Shown: in pieces, positions 32,708 to 44,419 of the stretch
Numbering within the stretch: position 1 is the stretch's first letter
Layout of the letters: every line of letters starts with the position of its first letter
Source: Tetracentron sinense
Lineage: Eukaryota; Streptophyta; Magnoliopsida; Trochodendrales; Trochodendraceae
Assembly (NCBI GenBank): GCA_015143295.1
Contig: CM026571.1
Location: forward strand, 33,322,505 to 33,386,504
Length of the DNA: 64,000 nt
Direction: 5' to 3'
The notes under the pieces: generated by a model
What the model saw: only the letters and a program-made list of their open reading frames with translations
Database searches by the model: none
Told to the model about the DNA's origin: nothing
Position numbers and translations under genes: made by a program

Positions 32708-35389
32708 GGTCTAGATCTGATAAGCACTTTACACTCGTAAAATCTTCGGGAAATGATAGGAGGCCATCCTTGGCACACTCTTTATCCATTTTCAATGTAT
32801 CCCGTTTACAAATCAATGAAATCCGCTAGTTAGCCCATTTGAACCTAACAACCTTTCTTCAAACAAACTTTTTAGGGACACCCTCCCTCACCATCCATGG
32901 CATTTGCCTGAACTAAATCATTACCTGATCCCGCAAAGGGTACGTAGGCAACCTGACAAATCAGGTGCGGTCATAAAACGGGTAATCATTCCCCAATTTT
33001 CCCCAAAAAGAGTCATCAACTCTCCCCGTAGAGTCACTCCCCAAGCCAAGACAAAACTCTCTTAACCTCCTCGGCGGAGTCAGCCACCAAGTTTACAGAA
33101 TATTTCATCAAAGGAAAACCCAAAATAGAAATCGAAACATTCTCCATATCAGGGACTCCCCGACCAAAAAAATCTCTCCAGGCTTTATCCCCAACAAAAT
33201 CAACTTCTCCAAAATCAATCTCCCCAGTAGAAACAAACTAAACTCTCCCCGTGTGGAGAACAATCCCCAAAGAATCAACCTCTACCAGAGAGGATAATCC
33301 CCAGTGGAGCCCGTCCCAAAAAAAAAAATCTCTCCACTGGAAATATCAAAGGTACAAATCTCCAGCTGAAAATCCTCATGCAAACCAGTTGCAACAAAAG
33401 AAACATTTCCAAAGTGTCCTAAACTTCGGTCGCCCAGCCTACATTTCATCCCACTCTAAGTCTTCCAAGATCCCCTAGAAACTACGAGTGCAAGTGCAAT
33501 ATCATATCTACATCCTCAGTGGAGTACAATCCCCCAAGGAACGCAGTCCAGGGTGATGAAAAGAGCATACTTATTTCCCCAGCAAATCACAGGCTTCCCC
33601 AACCAGTCACGGGCATGAGTGAAAACTGGCAACGGCCTCATTGCGCAAAAATTACACGATTTCCAGACCTAGTCTTGCGGCTAGGCGTAAAAAAGGGACA
33701 AAAAATCAATCAGCTTCGCAAGCATGAGGAAAACCGGCAACAGCCTCATCGCGCAAAAATTATGCGAACCCCATGACTTGGTCAATCCAAGGGTAAAAAA
33801 TGGAGAAAAAACTGAAAACCGATTTGGCAACACAATCTGGCAGCAACCAGGCTCTTTGGACTCCCCAATCTCCCTCTGCAGTTAGTATCTGTCAACAGGT
33901 TAGCATCCTCAGCAGAGATTCCAACAAGGAATGTGCCTAGTGGATATATTACTCCAGGACATATCCCCAACAGAGATTCCAACAAGGAATACCCTCAACA
34001 GATATGTTGCTCCAAGACATATCTCCCGTATACACGGAAACATCAGAAAATCCCCAACAGACTTGAAACCCCGAGTTCCCCAGCCAACAGTCTACAGTAG
34101 AGACCTACTCCCCAGTAGACCCTCAGCAACAAGCCATAACAGTCTTCAATCCCCAGCGGATCCCTCAACAAAAGCCTCCAATAACTCTCAACAGTACTCT
34201 TCCCCAGTAAAAGTTCAGCTAGCTTCCGAAGCCTAACGGAAAACTCTTTCCCCGGCATGAGTCCAGAAGTTTACAACAACATTTAGACAAACTCGTTTAT
34301 CCCCAGCAGCATTCTGTTCCTAGTCATACTCCACTCTCCGAGAGTAAAAGGGAATCCGAAATCCCCTTAATCCCTGATGTAAGACAATTTACTAGCAAAT
34401 CTGAAAGCTAACAAAGCATACTTTTATCAAAATTAAAAATCTTTTACAATTCTTCTACACTTTTTCAGAAAAGATTTTAAAAAATAAACAAACTTTTGGT
34501 GTCAAAAATCCGTTGAACCAACCTGCACCAAGCAGCCCCAGCAGAACAAGCAGAAGAAGCAGCTTCCACGCCTCCCCAGCAAACAGCAGTCAGCAGAGTC
34601 ATAAGAAGCGTCCTCGCCTCTATCGCTTGCATGACATCACTTGCATAGCGTCATACCTTAGCATGACCAGCACTTCAGCATCATCAACATGATCAAATCT
34701 CAATGCCTCTCGGCCATACCAAAGTCAATCCGACATCATTTGCCTCAAAACTTTGAAACATCTTGTACCTTGACAGTGTACACCCCACGACACCCTCGTG
34801 TGTCTTTTGACATCATCGAGTCTCCTTTGACGCTGAGTCAACCTGCTGACACTCACTGCATGTCTCCTCAGAGACATCCCCGTGTGATCTCGACATCCGA
34901 GTCTCCTTTGACAAAAACACACCTTATCAACTTGCCAACACTCAATGCATGTCCTCTCTTTCGACACCTCGTGTTTCCTTAACATCCCAGGTCTCCATTG
35001 ATGCTGAGTCAATATGTCGGCACCTCGCTTTTCCAACACCCCATGTGTTCCTAATGCCCCGTGTGTTCCCAACACTTTGTATGTTCCCGACACCCCATGT
35101 GTCCTCTGACCGATTCGGTTAATATCCTCCGATAAACACTGTTCGATTAATCCCCTCGTCGCTTCCAAGTGACACCTTGCTTTCGGCCAGCGCCTTCGGG
35201 CCACGCCATTTCTACGTCTATCTCTCATCCCCAGCTACTCACTATCCCCAAGCAGTATTCTTCATCACTTCACCGCACTCACCATATGCACAGCATGCAT
35301 GCATCTCATCATCCATCCCAATCCATCTAAGTGTAAAAATAGGATGATTCCAATCTTTACCGTTCAATTACCATCCTGACACACTTCGA
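32708..35389 (+). repeat. Long noncoding tail with imperfect tandem repeats
   Basis: No credible coding. It is rich in CCCCAG(C/T)-type units. Clear local duplications: about 33613-33780 (CTGGCAACGGCCTCAT... repeated after about 110 bp) and about 33913-34020 (CAGAGATTCCAACAAGGAAT repeated). 34980-35105 repeats a CCCCGTGTGTTCCC-like unit. Long repeat-bearing tails before the 3' LTR are usual in Ogre/Tat elements. Confidence 0.6.
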
Positions 35390-35403
35390 CAAAGAGGGAC
35401 AGC
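35390..35403 (+). promoter_or_regulatory. Polypurine tract of Ogre-like element
   Basis: ACAAAGAGGGACAGC immediately before the TG of the 3' LTR. Confidence 0.7.
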
Positions 35404-38400
35404 TGTAAGCACCCAATTTTTACACCCTGCCTAACTAGGATTAGTTTACACTTAACCCTGACCATCCCCAGTAAACTCCCCTGTAGAAACCTAGACTAGC
35501 CTTAGACCTAGCCATAGGTGGACCACTGGCCGAACCTAGTAAAACCTAGATATACCCTCAAACCCTTGGGCTCAAAGCCCATTTCCATTAGGAAAACTCT
35601 AAACCCTAGTGTGACCTTAGCTGAACCCTAGCTAAACCCTAGATAAGCCCTAGACCTAGCCCTAGTTTAAACCCTAGCCAAGCCTAAGTACAACCCTCTT
35701 GGCCTCAAGGCCCATCACCATTAGACATACCCTAAACCCCAAGCAAACCCTAGGCTAACACTAGTTAAACCCTAGGTCTAACCCTAGGTGAGCCCTAGAA
35801 CCAACCCTAGGCCTAACCCTACCCTAAGCCCTTGCGAAACCTAGGTTTAGGTCCTCATGGGCTCAAGGCTGCTTACAGTCCCAAATCCACAAAAGCCATA
35901 GAGCAAGGCCCTTGGGGGCCCAAACTTGGGCTGACCAATCCCTAGGGTCCACTAGGGTGGGGCCCAAAACCCCTCCATCCAAAAAATGGGTAGGAAAACC
36001 CCAGAATGGGAAGTCTTATCCTCAACATGGCCCAAGTGTGTGAGGGCCTAGTCCTAAGTATAAGAAACCTCAGAGTGTTGGTAATCGAATTACCGACACC
36101 CTATTTTCGCCTGTGTTTTGGGTGGAGGTAATTCGATTATCGCCACTCCTAAAACTCTGTAGTTGCCTGTCCAGGCTCCCCCTGCCCACCTGGGTCCTTT
36201 ACCGCCAGTTCCCACACCTGTAGGATTACCCAAAGGCCCTGAGGACCTCCTCTTCTCCTCTATAAATCCCAAGCCTCCCCAGTGCAAAACTCAAGGCCAA
36301 AAACTTGTGGCAAAGCTCTGCCAAACTCTAAACCTTCACCCGCACTGCAACCAGTGCCATCCCAGCCCTATCTTTCGATCCAAGCAAACCCTTAGCTTTC
36401 CCTGAGGCTTACCAGGACCCCCAGGTCACCCCTAACCTACACCACCACCTCCACTCACAGTCCATTGCCAACCACTTACTATTTACGGTAAGCTAAGCCT
36501 CACCCCTCCACTCCCACTCTTGTCCACGACCACTGGAGGTTTCCTACACCCCAAGGGAACTCCTTAGGCCAAGTCCACCCTCTGCACCACTACGTACCAG
36601 GCACCACTGCAACCCACAGCCACTATCATACCTCTACAGTAGGTAGGATTCTCCATATTGTTGTTTACTGCTCAACTGGATGTCAGACCCCTTGGTCCTA
36701 TTCCAGGGGGTCCTCTTTGCTTGTTTTTTTTATTTTTTATAGCTTAAACAGGCCAAGGATAAGATTCCCTCATCTCCTCGTAGGTGTAGGGATAACTTTG
36801 AGGTTTGAGTTTGGGTACAAGACCCCATTTTGACGCATGGAACACTCCCCATAGGATCTATGGTCCCCTCAGTCCATGAGGGAACCCCTAGACCCTTGCT
36901 CGTATAGCAAATATTGGAGAAATATTTTTTTTTTCAAAATCTACAGATGGTCGGTAATCTCATTACCAACCAAACCTTATCCCCCTGTTTTTGCTTCGTT
37001 AACCATGGTTGACTTGAACCCTGGTCAGTTCCAGGACGAAGGTTAGTTGCTTTACACCCTTGGCAAGTCCCCTGCAAAAAACCAAACCCTAACTCAACCC
37101 TTAACTAGGGTTGGTTAGCTTGCAAACCCAAATGATCACCAGACTGTCGGCAGTCTATTTACCGACTTTAAGGGCTATTTTCACAGTGACTTTGGGCCCC
37201 TGTGGGGCCCACATACCTTGTGCTCTAGGGTCCACCCAGGCTTGTTTGAAATCCCTTATACCCCTCTACCTCCTTGCAAATTTTCAGGTCTAGGGGCCAT
37301 GTTTAACCTGGGTTTACAGGCCCCCAAACATGGTTAATCACATATACAATGCTGTCAGCGGTCAGATTATCGACATTACAGGTTCTTTTTTTTATCAACT
37401 TTGGGCACCTGTGGGGCCCACACCTGAGCTCTTCTAAGCCTGAGACCAAGCCCAGTAGACTCTTGGCACTCTAGGCTATCTTCCCATGTGTTTGTTTTCC
37501 CCAATGATGGTCCTTAACCCTGGTTACAACCCCACAAACTATGGTTAAAAATTTATAGAAATTGAGGTAATCCGATTACCTCCATTCTGTAAATTCTTTA
37601 ACTTGGACTTTGTGCTGGGCCCAAACTTGGTAGGAGGCCATTCTAGGCCCTTCCATACCCTTTGGACCCACTTTTGACTGGCCTTGGCCCTTAACCATGG
37701 TTAAAACAGCCTCCGATTAACTTTTAACCATGGTTTAGTACTACTTAACCCCACAAAAATTTAGAAAAATAACAAAAATCCAAAAAAATATAAAAGATCA
37801 AAAAATCAATTTTTTGACTTTTTAAACCATGGTTAACACTCTTAACCATGGTTAACTCTCTTTTAACTCCGGTTAGCAACCCTAACCTTGAGTTAACACA
37901 CCCCTTTGCCTCCGAGGTTCATCCTTGGCCTACCAAGCCTAAACCTAATCTACCGGACTATCCCTCGGCCTACCAGGCCCATCACTTTACACATTGACCA
38001 ACCTCGGTCAGGCAAAACCCTAATTTACCAGATTAGGCCCATTAACTGCCTTTTGGGTGCACACACACATCCCCCTCGCCTTAGCACGGGCTCAAGTGCT
38101 AGAACTACGCTTGGTCTGATCTCACCCCAATGTGAGTACGTAGGCAACCCAACCCGGGTTCAACCCTAGTTAGCTTTTACCTTCTTCCGGTTAGTATTAA
38201 CTTAAACACTTAGGCATTTGTTTAATCTTGACATTAATTTTGGTTGAAACCTAGCAAGTATGGAACCACCATGTGTGGAAGTATCGGGGTGCCTAACCCC
38301 TTTCCCGGACTTAACCGAACCTCTTATCTTGATCTTTGATCATAGACCAAGACCTTATCCAACATTTCCCGGGGACTTATTCCTTCCGAACGAATAAATA

Positions 38401-38456
38401 GCGACTCTTAACAATCCCGTGAGACCTTTTCGAGGGAGCGAAATCCCGTGTTCACA
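35404..38456 (+). repeat. 3' LTR of Ogre-like element (uninterrupted)
   Basis: TGTAAGCACC...GTTCACA, 3053 bp. TATA box at 36260-36267. Carries the same AACCCTAG array, the inverted repeats (about 36076, 36120, 36950, 37563) and the TTAACCATGGTTAA palindromes as the 5' LTR, with visible sequence divergence. The insertion is therefore older than that of the chromovirus. Confidence 0.9.
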
Positions 38457-38501
38457 AGTACAGGGTAAAAATGTCTCTTCCTCTCTCTCTATATATATAT
38501 A

Positions 38502-38530
38502 TCATTCTACTAATAAAGTACAAGGAGTAT
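38502..38530 (+). mobile_element. Possible Helitron 5' end
   Basis: TCATTCTACTAATAAAGTAC after host A resembles the 5' ends at 4440, 4941 and 39818 (reverse). No matching 3' end was found with confidence. Confidence 0.3.
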
Positions 38531-38875
38531 ACTAAACTTTATGTTGACTAAAATACCCTTTAATTTATTTTATTTTATCAATAACTTAGGGTATTCGAAG
38601 CTTTAAAGAGATAATTTTTGTCTGTAGAACCTACTAAAAAATTAATAGTTAATGATTCTCTTAATTAAATAATAAATATTATTATTCGTAGGACTCTATT
38701 AGGGGAGACTTTGAAGGACTATTAGAGAGTCCTTACTCATCAATGTAGAGTTAGAGATTTGATCCTTATCGTTAAGTAAGTGGTTTAAAGATTTGGGTTT
38801 CTTAATATGAAAGAATAAACTCTACTTTGGGACTCAGTGGAGGGTAAGAGGCTTATAATTATCTCTTTATAGTTT

Positions 38876-39070
38876 CCTACTCCAATTAAGTTACTTGGAA
38901 TTATGGAGAATATGAATCTTAAAGTGGGGGAAGAATATACGGGTTTTGCTAATTTGGCTTCTGGGTTAAGAGTTTTCGTAGAGCAATTGAAGGCCAATAG
39001 TGGCATCTTTGATGAGTATGTTCAGCACATTGATGCTATAGAACAGCAAGTGAAGAAATTTAAAGCTGTA
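38876..39070 (+). pseudogene. BLOS2: BLOS2-like gene fragment (BLOC-1 subunit 2)
   Basis: The frame starting near 38880 reads I-K-L-L-G-I-M-E-N-M-N-L-K-V then A-S-G-L-R-V-F-V-E-Q-L and F-D-E-Y-V-Q-H-I-D-A-I-E. I recognise this as the central coiled-coil part of plant BLOS2, a subunit of the BLOC-1 complex in endosomal trafficking. About 55-60 of some 110-140 residues are present. The match ends near A-V-I at 39070. The frame stays open to 39232 with residues I do not recognise. No start region or final helix is visible. It is probably a captured or decayed fragment, as Helitrons often carry, and it lies just beyond a possible Helitron 5' end. The recognition is from memory. Confidence 0.65.
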
Positions 39071-39232
39071 ATATATGAGGATGTGTTGTTTAAAGCAATG
39101 CAGGTCATTGTACAAGCCATTGATGTGAAGCTTGGACGAATAGTGATCCGTGTGGTGCTTCCTCATGTTGTCATACATTCACAATATCATTATGGGGCAA
39201 CTCACAAGTTCTATATCTTTATCATGTGTTGA

Positions 39233-39541
39233 TGGTTTTTTCTTTTGCTAGAGCAACATGAATTGAAAGAGAACTCTTTCTCAATTCTTTATGAGTTTTG
39301 TTTCCAACCCTTACTGAGTTTTTCATTGGCAGGCATTCTCTGAGAATCTTTATCGTCTTTGTTCTTACAATGTTCGATTGATTATTGATCATCAAAACTT
39401 GCATCGACTATTGGATGTCAACATTGAAGTGCATTGCTGTCATCTTAAACCAAAAATTTATTGTATCATGTGATGTTTATGGACATATTGGGTTATACAA
39501 TGTTAATTTTTTGCTTGAAACTTGTTTTAGATTATTGTAAA
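39233..39541 (+). other. Sequence downstream of BLOS2-like fragment
   Basis: T-rich stretches (for example TTTTTTCTTTTGCTAG, TTTTTCATTGGCAG) look like intron 3' ends, so this may be remains of further exons and introns of a captured gene. I cannot assign a product. Confidence 0.25.
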
Positions 39542-39818
39542 CTAGCGGGTGGCACGTGCGATGCACGTGAGAGCGAGGGGAAGGAGTTAACCACAATCAA
39601 TAGGAGTTAAAAGGGACACGTGTTAACCCGTGGGTGCGATTGAATTCTCCCCGAGTTCAATCGCGAGTGATTGTGATTCTATTATTTTAAATAGATAGAT
39701 GAGGGTAGTTTGGGAATTAAAGTAAAACATTAAATTAAGGTTTTGTTTTATATAAGGGTAGTTTAGGAATTTCGGAAAATTCAGGCTACGCCTGCCTCTC
39801 CCATTATAATAGTAAAGA
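39542..39818 (-). mobile_element. Complete 277-bp non-autonomous Helitron
   Basis: On the minus strand it starts TCTTTACTATTATAATGGG after host A. It ends with the hairpin-forming CACGTGCATCGCACGTG, a spacer and CTAG before host T. Both termini and the A/T target fit Helitron rules. The interior holds one arm of the dispersed foldback family (GATTGAATTCTCCCCGAGTTCAATC). Confidence 0.75.
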
Positions 39819-40237
39819 TATTCATAAAGGTTATTGAAGAAGAAACAGATAATAAATACTGAACTTAAATATGATACTTGTACTCATTATGTACAAATGA
39901 AAATTTGATCAGTAAGGACAATGCAGTGCATCCAATGTTTATATTAAATCTGTGGTTGCATTTGGTACCTGCTACTAATTATAATATGACAGATCCTCTT
40001 GGTTTTGCAATATGTAGAAGGGAGCATACCATTGCAACACAATACAATTGTCGGACTGTACATATAATAGGGAGGCAGAAAGTTACTGCCCAATTGTAAG
40101 TTATAGGGGAGACCTCCTCAGTCGGCTTACTACTTTCCACGGGCTAACAAAGGTGTGTCCTTGTGACTTTTTTTTTTTTCTTTTCATTTTTTATTAGATA
40201 GTCCTTACGTTTAAGTGTTCTATCTTATGTAAATTAC
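39819..40237 (+). other. Unrecognised stretch with one short ORF
   Basis: A 73-codon frame at 39878-40099 (M-Y-S-L-C-T-N-E-N) has a plausible residue composition but matches nothing I know. It may continue the interrupted fragment left of the Helitron. Low support as a gene. Confidence 0.2.
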
Positions 40238-40245
40238 ATTGTTTG

Positions 40246-40470
40246 CAGGGCTGGCCAAGCCATTTGGAGGCAAAATTTTAAATTGGGCTTTTTAAAAAAA
40301 AATATTATTAAAAAAAAATTAACTATAAATGGGGCCTTTTAAAATTCTAAATGGGCCTTTTTTTTTTTTTTTAAATATTCTAAATGGAGCCTTTTTAATA
40401 TTATTTTTTTATTTTTTTTAATAGGGCCAAAAACAAAGGCTTTGATGGCCTAATGGACGGGCCGGCCCTG
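40246..40470. mobile_element. hAT-type MITE with 8-bp target duplication
   Basis: Inverted ends CAGGGCTGGCC and GGCCGGCCCTG (one mismatch in 11), flanked by perfect ATTGTTTG copies at 40238-40245 and 40471-40478. 225 bp of AT-rich, noncoding interior with internal GGGCCTTTT repeats. Confidence 0.85.
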
Positions 40471-40724
40471 ATTGTTTGTTTATCCAATTATTAATAGTAT
40501 TTTATTTTATATAAATGAAGCTAGAGTGTTATATATTACATTTTCTGCACTTTTGTTTCTGAAATATGATTTCTCTAAGATATTTCTTTGTTTTATTATA
40601 TTTCTTTGTATATTTATATTAATAAAAATTAATACGTGCACATCTATAACCGTAAATATAAAAGCATGAAGAGTTGGTGTCAACCAACTTTGTTATTCCA
40701 AAAATACCCTTCATAAAATAAGCT

Positions 40725-40915
40725 TTTAACTTCACCCACCCCTACGGTTCACCCACCTATCCTTGGTTTTTAGAAATAAATGTTTTAAAAAATAATCCTA
40801 AGAGTTACTGAATTTTAACCATGGTTAAATTTCTTTTTAAATATTTTTTTCTAAGAACCAATGATAGGTGGCTGAACCCTAGGGATGGGTGAATTTTAAC
40901 CACAATTAAGGGATG
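40725..40915. repeat. Foldback MITE family copy
   Basis: Left arm AACTTCACCCACCCCTACGGTTCACCCACCTATCCTTGG. Right arm is its complement at about 40857-40912 (CCAATGATAGGTGGCTGAACCCTAGGGATGGGTGAATTTTAACC, given as landmarks only). Central palindrome TTTAACCATGGTTAAA. Confidence 0.6.
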
Positions 40916-40929
40916 TCTACCTTGCAACG

Positions 40930-41930
40930 ACGCTTAATCAAGACCACATGGTGGGGATGATGTTGGTCAACATCAAGGTCCCATGGATGAATGAGCTGGA
41001 AGGTGGAGACTTGGATCTCGGGGCGTTATCATCCCTACCTTAAAAAAATTACTTAATTCTCATTATTAATTTTTCATATCTAATTCTTTAAATTACATGT
41101 TTCAAATAATCCCGATTCCCTTTGGTTGTTTGTTTTAACTTCTAAACCTCTAAGTTAATGGTCTTTCTTCCTGGGTCTCTTTTTGTTCAATAGGTATGAA
41201 GAAAAAAAAAACTATTTTTATATGGTCTTGGATGTCTAATTTGTTAATTCATGTTTTGGAGAAGAAGGCATACACGTGCATGGCCTAACTAGTTTACTAA
41301 AGTATATATAAGTGTCTAGACCTTGCAAAATCAATGACGTTTATAATTAAAGTAAATAAAGTATAATGAACTTAGTGGTTAATGTTGACGAACTACAATC
41401 TCCGAACAATTCAATTCAAAATTTACATGTTGCGTGTCTGAATGGAGAGCGGGAATAAACTTCTACCAAGTATAATATCCCATTGTAAAAATCTTTGGAA
41501 CTCTACCTCATACCCAATTGTAGAAATCTTTGGAACTCTACCTACATTATGAATATCTCAACTCATAAAAAGTTAGGCAGGTCAGAAATTGTGCAACCCA
41601 TAAGTAGGGTGTCACCTTATCTCGGTACCTCCGACCCCATCTAATTAATTGCTGGGTCTAAAAATAGTCACAAAGAACCAAAGTGATATACAAATTATAA
41701 ATTGTATGTCAGGGTAATTAAAGTTTTTTTTTTAAGTTGGACCCAAATGCCACATTTCCTAGATCAGAAATGTAGACCCCAGTTGCAGTTTCCCTAGACG
41801 TAAGGTGGTGACAAGAAGTTTCAAACCATCTCCTATTACTATAGTAATAGGTAGAAAAATTCTAACTTATTGCATGAGGGGCTGGCACTCCTTTTCCTCG
41901 ATGTGAATGGATGGACATCTCCATTTGAAG
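40930..41930. other. Intergenic DNA, nothing recognised
   Basis: AT-rich, no coding frame of useful length, no terminal repeats seen. One short direct duplication near 41470-41540 (TTGTAAAAATCTTTGGAACTC-type unit). Confidence 0.45.
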
Positions 41931-41937
41931 AATATTA

Positions 41938-42250
41938 ATTGCGATTGAACTCGGGTTAAATTCAATCACACCCACAGGCCAACACGTGTCCCTTTGAACC
42001 CATATTAATTATGGTTAAGATTCACCATCTTTTGGAGTTCAACAATATAACCCTGGTTTTTTAAAAATATATATATTATAAAAATATTAATCCTATGGGT
42101 TAATATTTCTTAACTAGAACCAAAAAAAATTAACCTTTGGTATTATTTATTTTCACTCACTCATGTAGTTAATTTTTCTAAAAATTAAGGATAAATTATT
42201 TAACCCTACGAGATGAGTGAATCTTAATCACTGTTAATAGGTATCAAAGA
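41938..42250. repeat. Foldback MITE family copy with GATTGAACTC arms
   Basis: Outer palindrome GATTGAACTCGGGTTAAATTCAATC, then GGTTAAGATTCACC and, inverted at about 42215-42235, GGTGAATC-like TGAGTGAATCTTAATCAC. Same family as 39610 and 56505. Confidence 0.5.
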
Positions 42251-42534
42251 TGACAAATGGTGATCAGTTGGGGAGGTGTGTGCCTAGTTGGGGAGGTGCG
42301 TGTGTACTGCCCAACGAAACATCTGAAATAGATGCAATCACTTCTTTAGTGAAATACCATTGCGCGCTAGTTGAAGAGGCTTGCTCTGAGTGTGATACTC
42401 GGCAACTTCCCTGCAGAAATCTGTTGCCAGATTTTGGAGTCCGAGTCACGTGTGCAACTTGGCACACAAATTTGGTGTGGTACAGCTTTATAATTACAAC
42501 ACACTATACACCATGTACTGAAGGTGGGGTATGC

Positions 42535-42697
42535 TTTTTTTTTTTTTTGGCCTAATCATTTATCTACCCTAGGTTAATGGTTAGGGGATAGCAGGGTTAA
42601 CACTCATAGTGGCCGTCAACAGCCACACCAAGACTTGAACACGAGTCACACCATCCCAAAGGAGATACACTACCGTTGGGACAAACCTATGGTGTGT
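42535..42697 (-). mobile_element. tRNA-derived SINE
   Basis: Flanked by 14-bp duplications (AAGGTGGGGTATGC at 42521-42534 and AAGGTAGGGTATGC at 42698-42711, one mismatch). On the minus strand: an A-box-like TAGTGTATCTC, a B box GTTCAAGTC matching GWTCRANNC, and an A-rich tail (run of T on the plus strand at 42535-42549). 163 bp. These are the parts of a pol III-transcribed SINE. Confidence 0.75.
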
Positions 42698-43050
42698 AAG
42701 GTAGGGTATGCTTGAAACACTAACGTTATGTTTGGTTGTCAGAAAATAGGTAAAAACAGGGAAAAGAAAAGAAATTTTCTAATACAATCTTTAGTTGCGT
42801 TTTGTCCAAGTGACATGCGTTAAATTATTACTAAATTTCTAATACGTAAATCAATATGCCTGACTATCACAAATGAGGTGCCTTAAATTATTATTAAATT
42901 GGTAAAGATGAACCTCAGAAAATGAATCACGTATGGGAGGAGTATCCAATTCAGTGCCAAGCAGTGTGTCCGGAGAAGTACGCGTCGCTGGATTCTTCAT
43001 CAAAACAGATTGCTACATATTGCTGACACAAATTATTTATTGACTTTGGT

Positions 43051-43071
43051 GGGGGGGGGGGGGGGGGGGGG
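43051..43071 (+). repeat. Run of 21 G
   Basis: Uninterrupted G run. Length is prone to sequencing and assembly error. Confidence 0.8.
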
Positions 43072-43199
43072 TAGGTGACACAATTTATTCTCATAATCAT
43101 GTTTGAGCTGTTAGCATAAAAGTGACTTTCGACCATTAACCGATTGTACCTGCTATGGAGAGCTGGCCAGGTTGATTTTCAGTCCTAACGGTATCAAAC

Positions 43200-43528
43200 A
43201 TTAAGACGGAATTTGATATCACTAACCTAAATAGGTAAAGCTTATTTTAAAATTATACTTAGTTGGACTTAAAATTATATTTAGACTTTAGATTGTTAAG
43301 TTGAAGGTTAATTATATGTCCACATCTTTTTTAAGTAGAAATTTTAGAGATAAAAACCTTTATTTTAAAAATAGTTTATATCTACTTTTTACTTTAGATG
43401 TAAAACTTATACTTTAAAAAGATGTAAACATCCAATTAACCTTCAACTTAACAATCTAAAATCTAACAAATAACAATTTTCAAATAAGCTCAACATATTT
43501 AGGTTATTGTTACCAAATGCTACCTAAG
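43200..43528. mobile_element. Large hairpin MITE
   Basis: Long inverted arms: AGATTGTTAAGTTGAAGGTTAA (about 43286-43308) and its complement (about 43434-43458), extended on both sides by ACCTAAATA/TATTTAGGT and outer ATTTGATA/TACCAAAT-like ends. Noncoding. Exact ends and target duplication uncertain. Confidence 0.6.
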
Positions 43529-44252
43529 TGGGGCCATCATTTAAAACAGGTGTGAGTAATTGAATTTTCAATCCAACAGTCTAGTTCTCGATAGTAGGTA
43601 CTATCAAGAGTCTTTTATCATTTTATAAAATAAAATAATAATAAAAAAAAGAGCAGAGCGGATCCGCTTCATATTTTACCCCGCTCGTTGTGTCTCTTTT
43701 AACAGCCTTTAACCCTGGTTAAGCTTAAATAAATTAAAGTTGAGATTTTGAGTTTTTTTTTTTTTGTTGAAAAAACAAGGTTGGATTGTTTAACTTTAGG
43801 GCAGGTGTATCTTAAACACAGTTGGCATATATTTAAAATTGGGTCGTGGACCATAATTGATTCCGTTACAAAATGGGAACCCGGGCACGTTAAAGATTTT
43901 TCCATTAAAAAAATGACACCTAACATACTGTACTTACTGACCACTTTGGTGAGTATTTAAGAGGAGCATGAAGTGGTGCCTTAGGTTTAGAAATGGTTTT
44001 CATGGGTACGTTGACTATTTCCCTGAACACAATTAGGATAAGTAAGAGACAACATATAAAGTTTTAACAATATATTTCTGTTTATTTTATTTTATCATAT
44101 ATATTTTTGTTTATTTTATTTTTAATTTTGTAAACTACCTTATCGTTCTACTTGTCTCTCTTCGTTTGTGATTTTGTATTCTTGGCATATTTCAAAACCC
44201 GGATTGATCAGGCTGGTTGGATCAATACTTGACCTAAAGATTTGAACTCATA

Positions 44253-44277
44253 CCCCCCCCCCCCCCCCCCCCCCCCC
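44253..44277 (+). repeat. Run of 25 C
   Basis: Uninterrupted C run 1.2 kb from the G run. Length uncertain in assemblies. Confidence 0.8.
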
Positions 44278-44419
44278 ATCAGTCTGGTTTGAACTCTCTA
44301 TTGGTCAAATGTTTAATCTCTGGATGAACCAATTCGGTTAGCTGAACTCGACATGACCCCTTACGGTTTTCTTCAAATTATTTGGCTGACTGCATAAGTT
44401 ATATATAAACTTCAAAATC

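Larger units (their letters stand above)
15548..38456 (+). mobile_element. Ogre-like Ty3/gypsy element, decayed, with two nested solo LTRs
   Basis: LTR copies at 15548-20999 (interrupted) and 35404-38456, with target duplication AGTAC at 15543-15547 and 38457-38461. Without the two insertions the element is about 18.4 kb with LTRs of about 3.05 kb. Order: LTR, leader, extra ORF1, gag, protease, noncoding gap, RT, RNase H, a second archaeal-type RNase H, integrase, long noncoding tail, LTR. The extra ORF before gag, the protease-RT gap and the dual RNase H are hallmarks of the Tat lineage, Ogre type in particular. Every reading frame carries stops or frameshifts. Confidence 0.88.

Noticed and set aside
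41270..41295. Possible Helitron 3' end (CACGTGCATGGCCTAACTAGT)
   Set aside because: Ends in CTAGT but the hairpin is poor and no sister copy in the window supports it.
42250..42555. 101-codon ORF on the plus strand
   Set aside because: Runs into the poly-T end of the SINE; no recognisable motif and no gene context.
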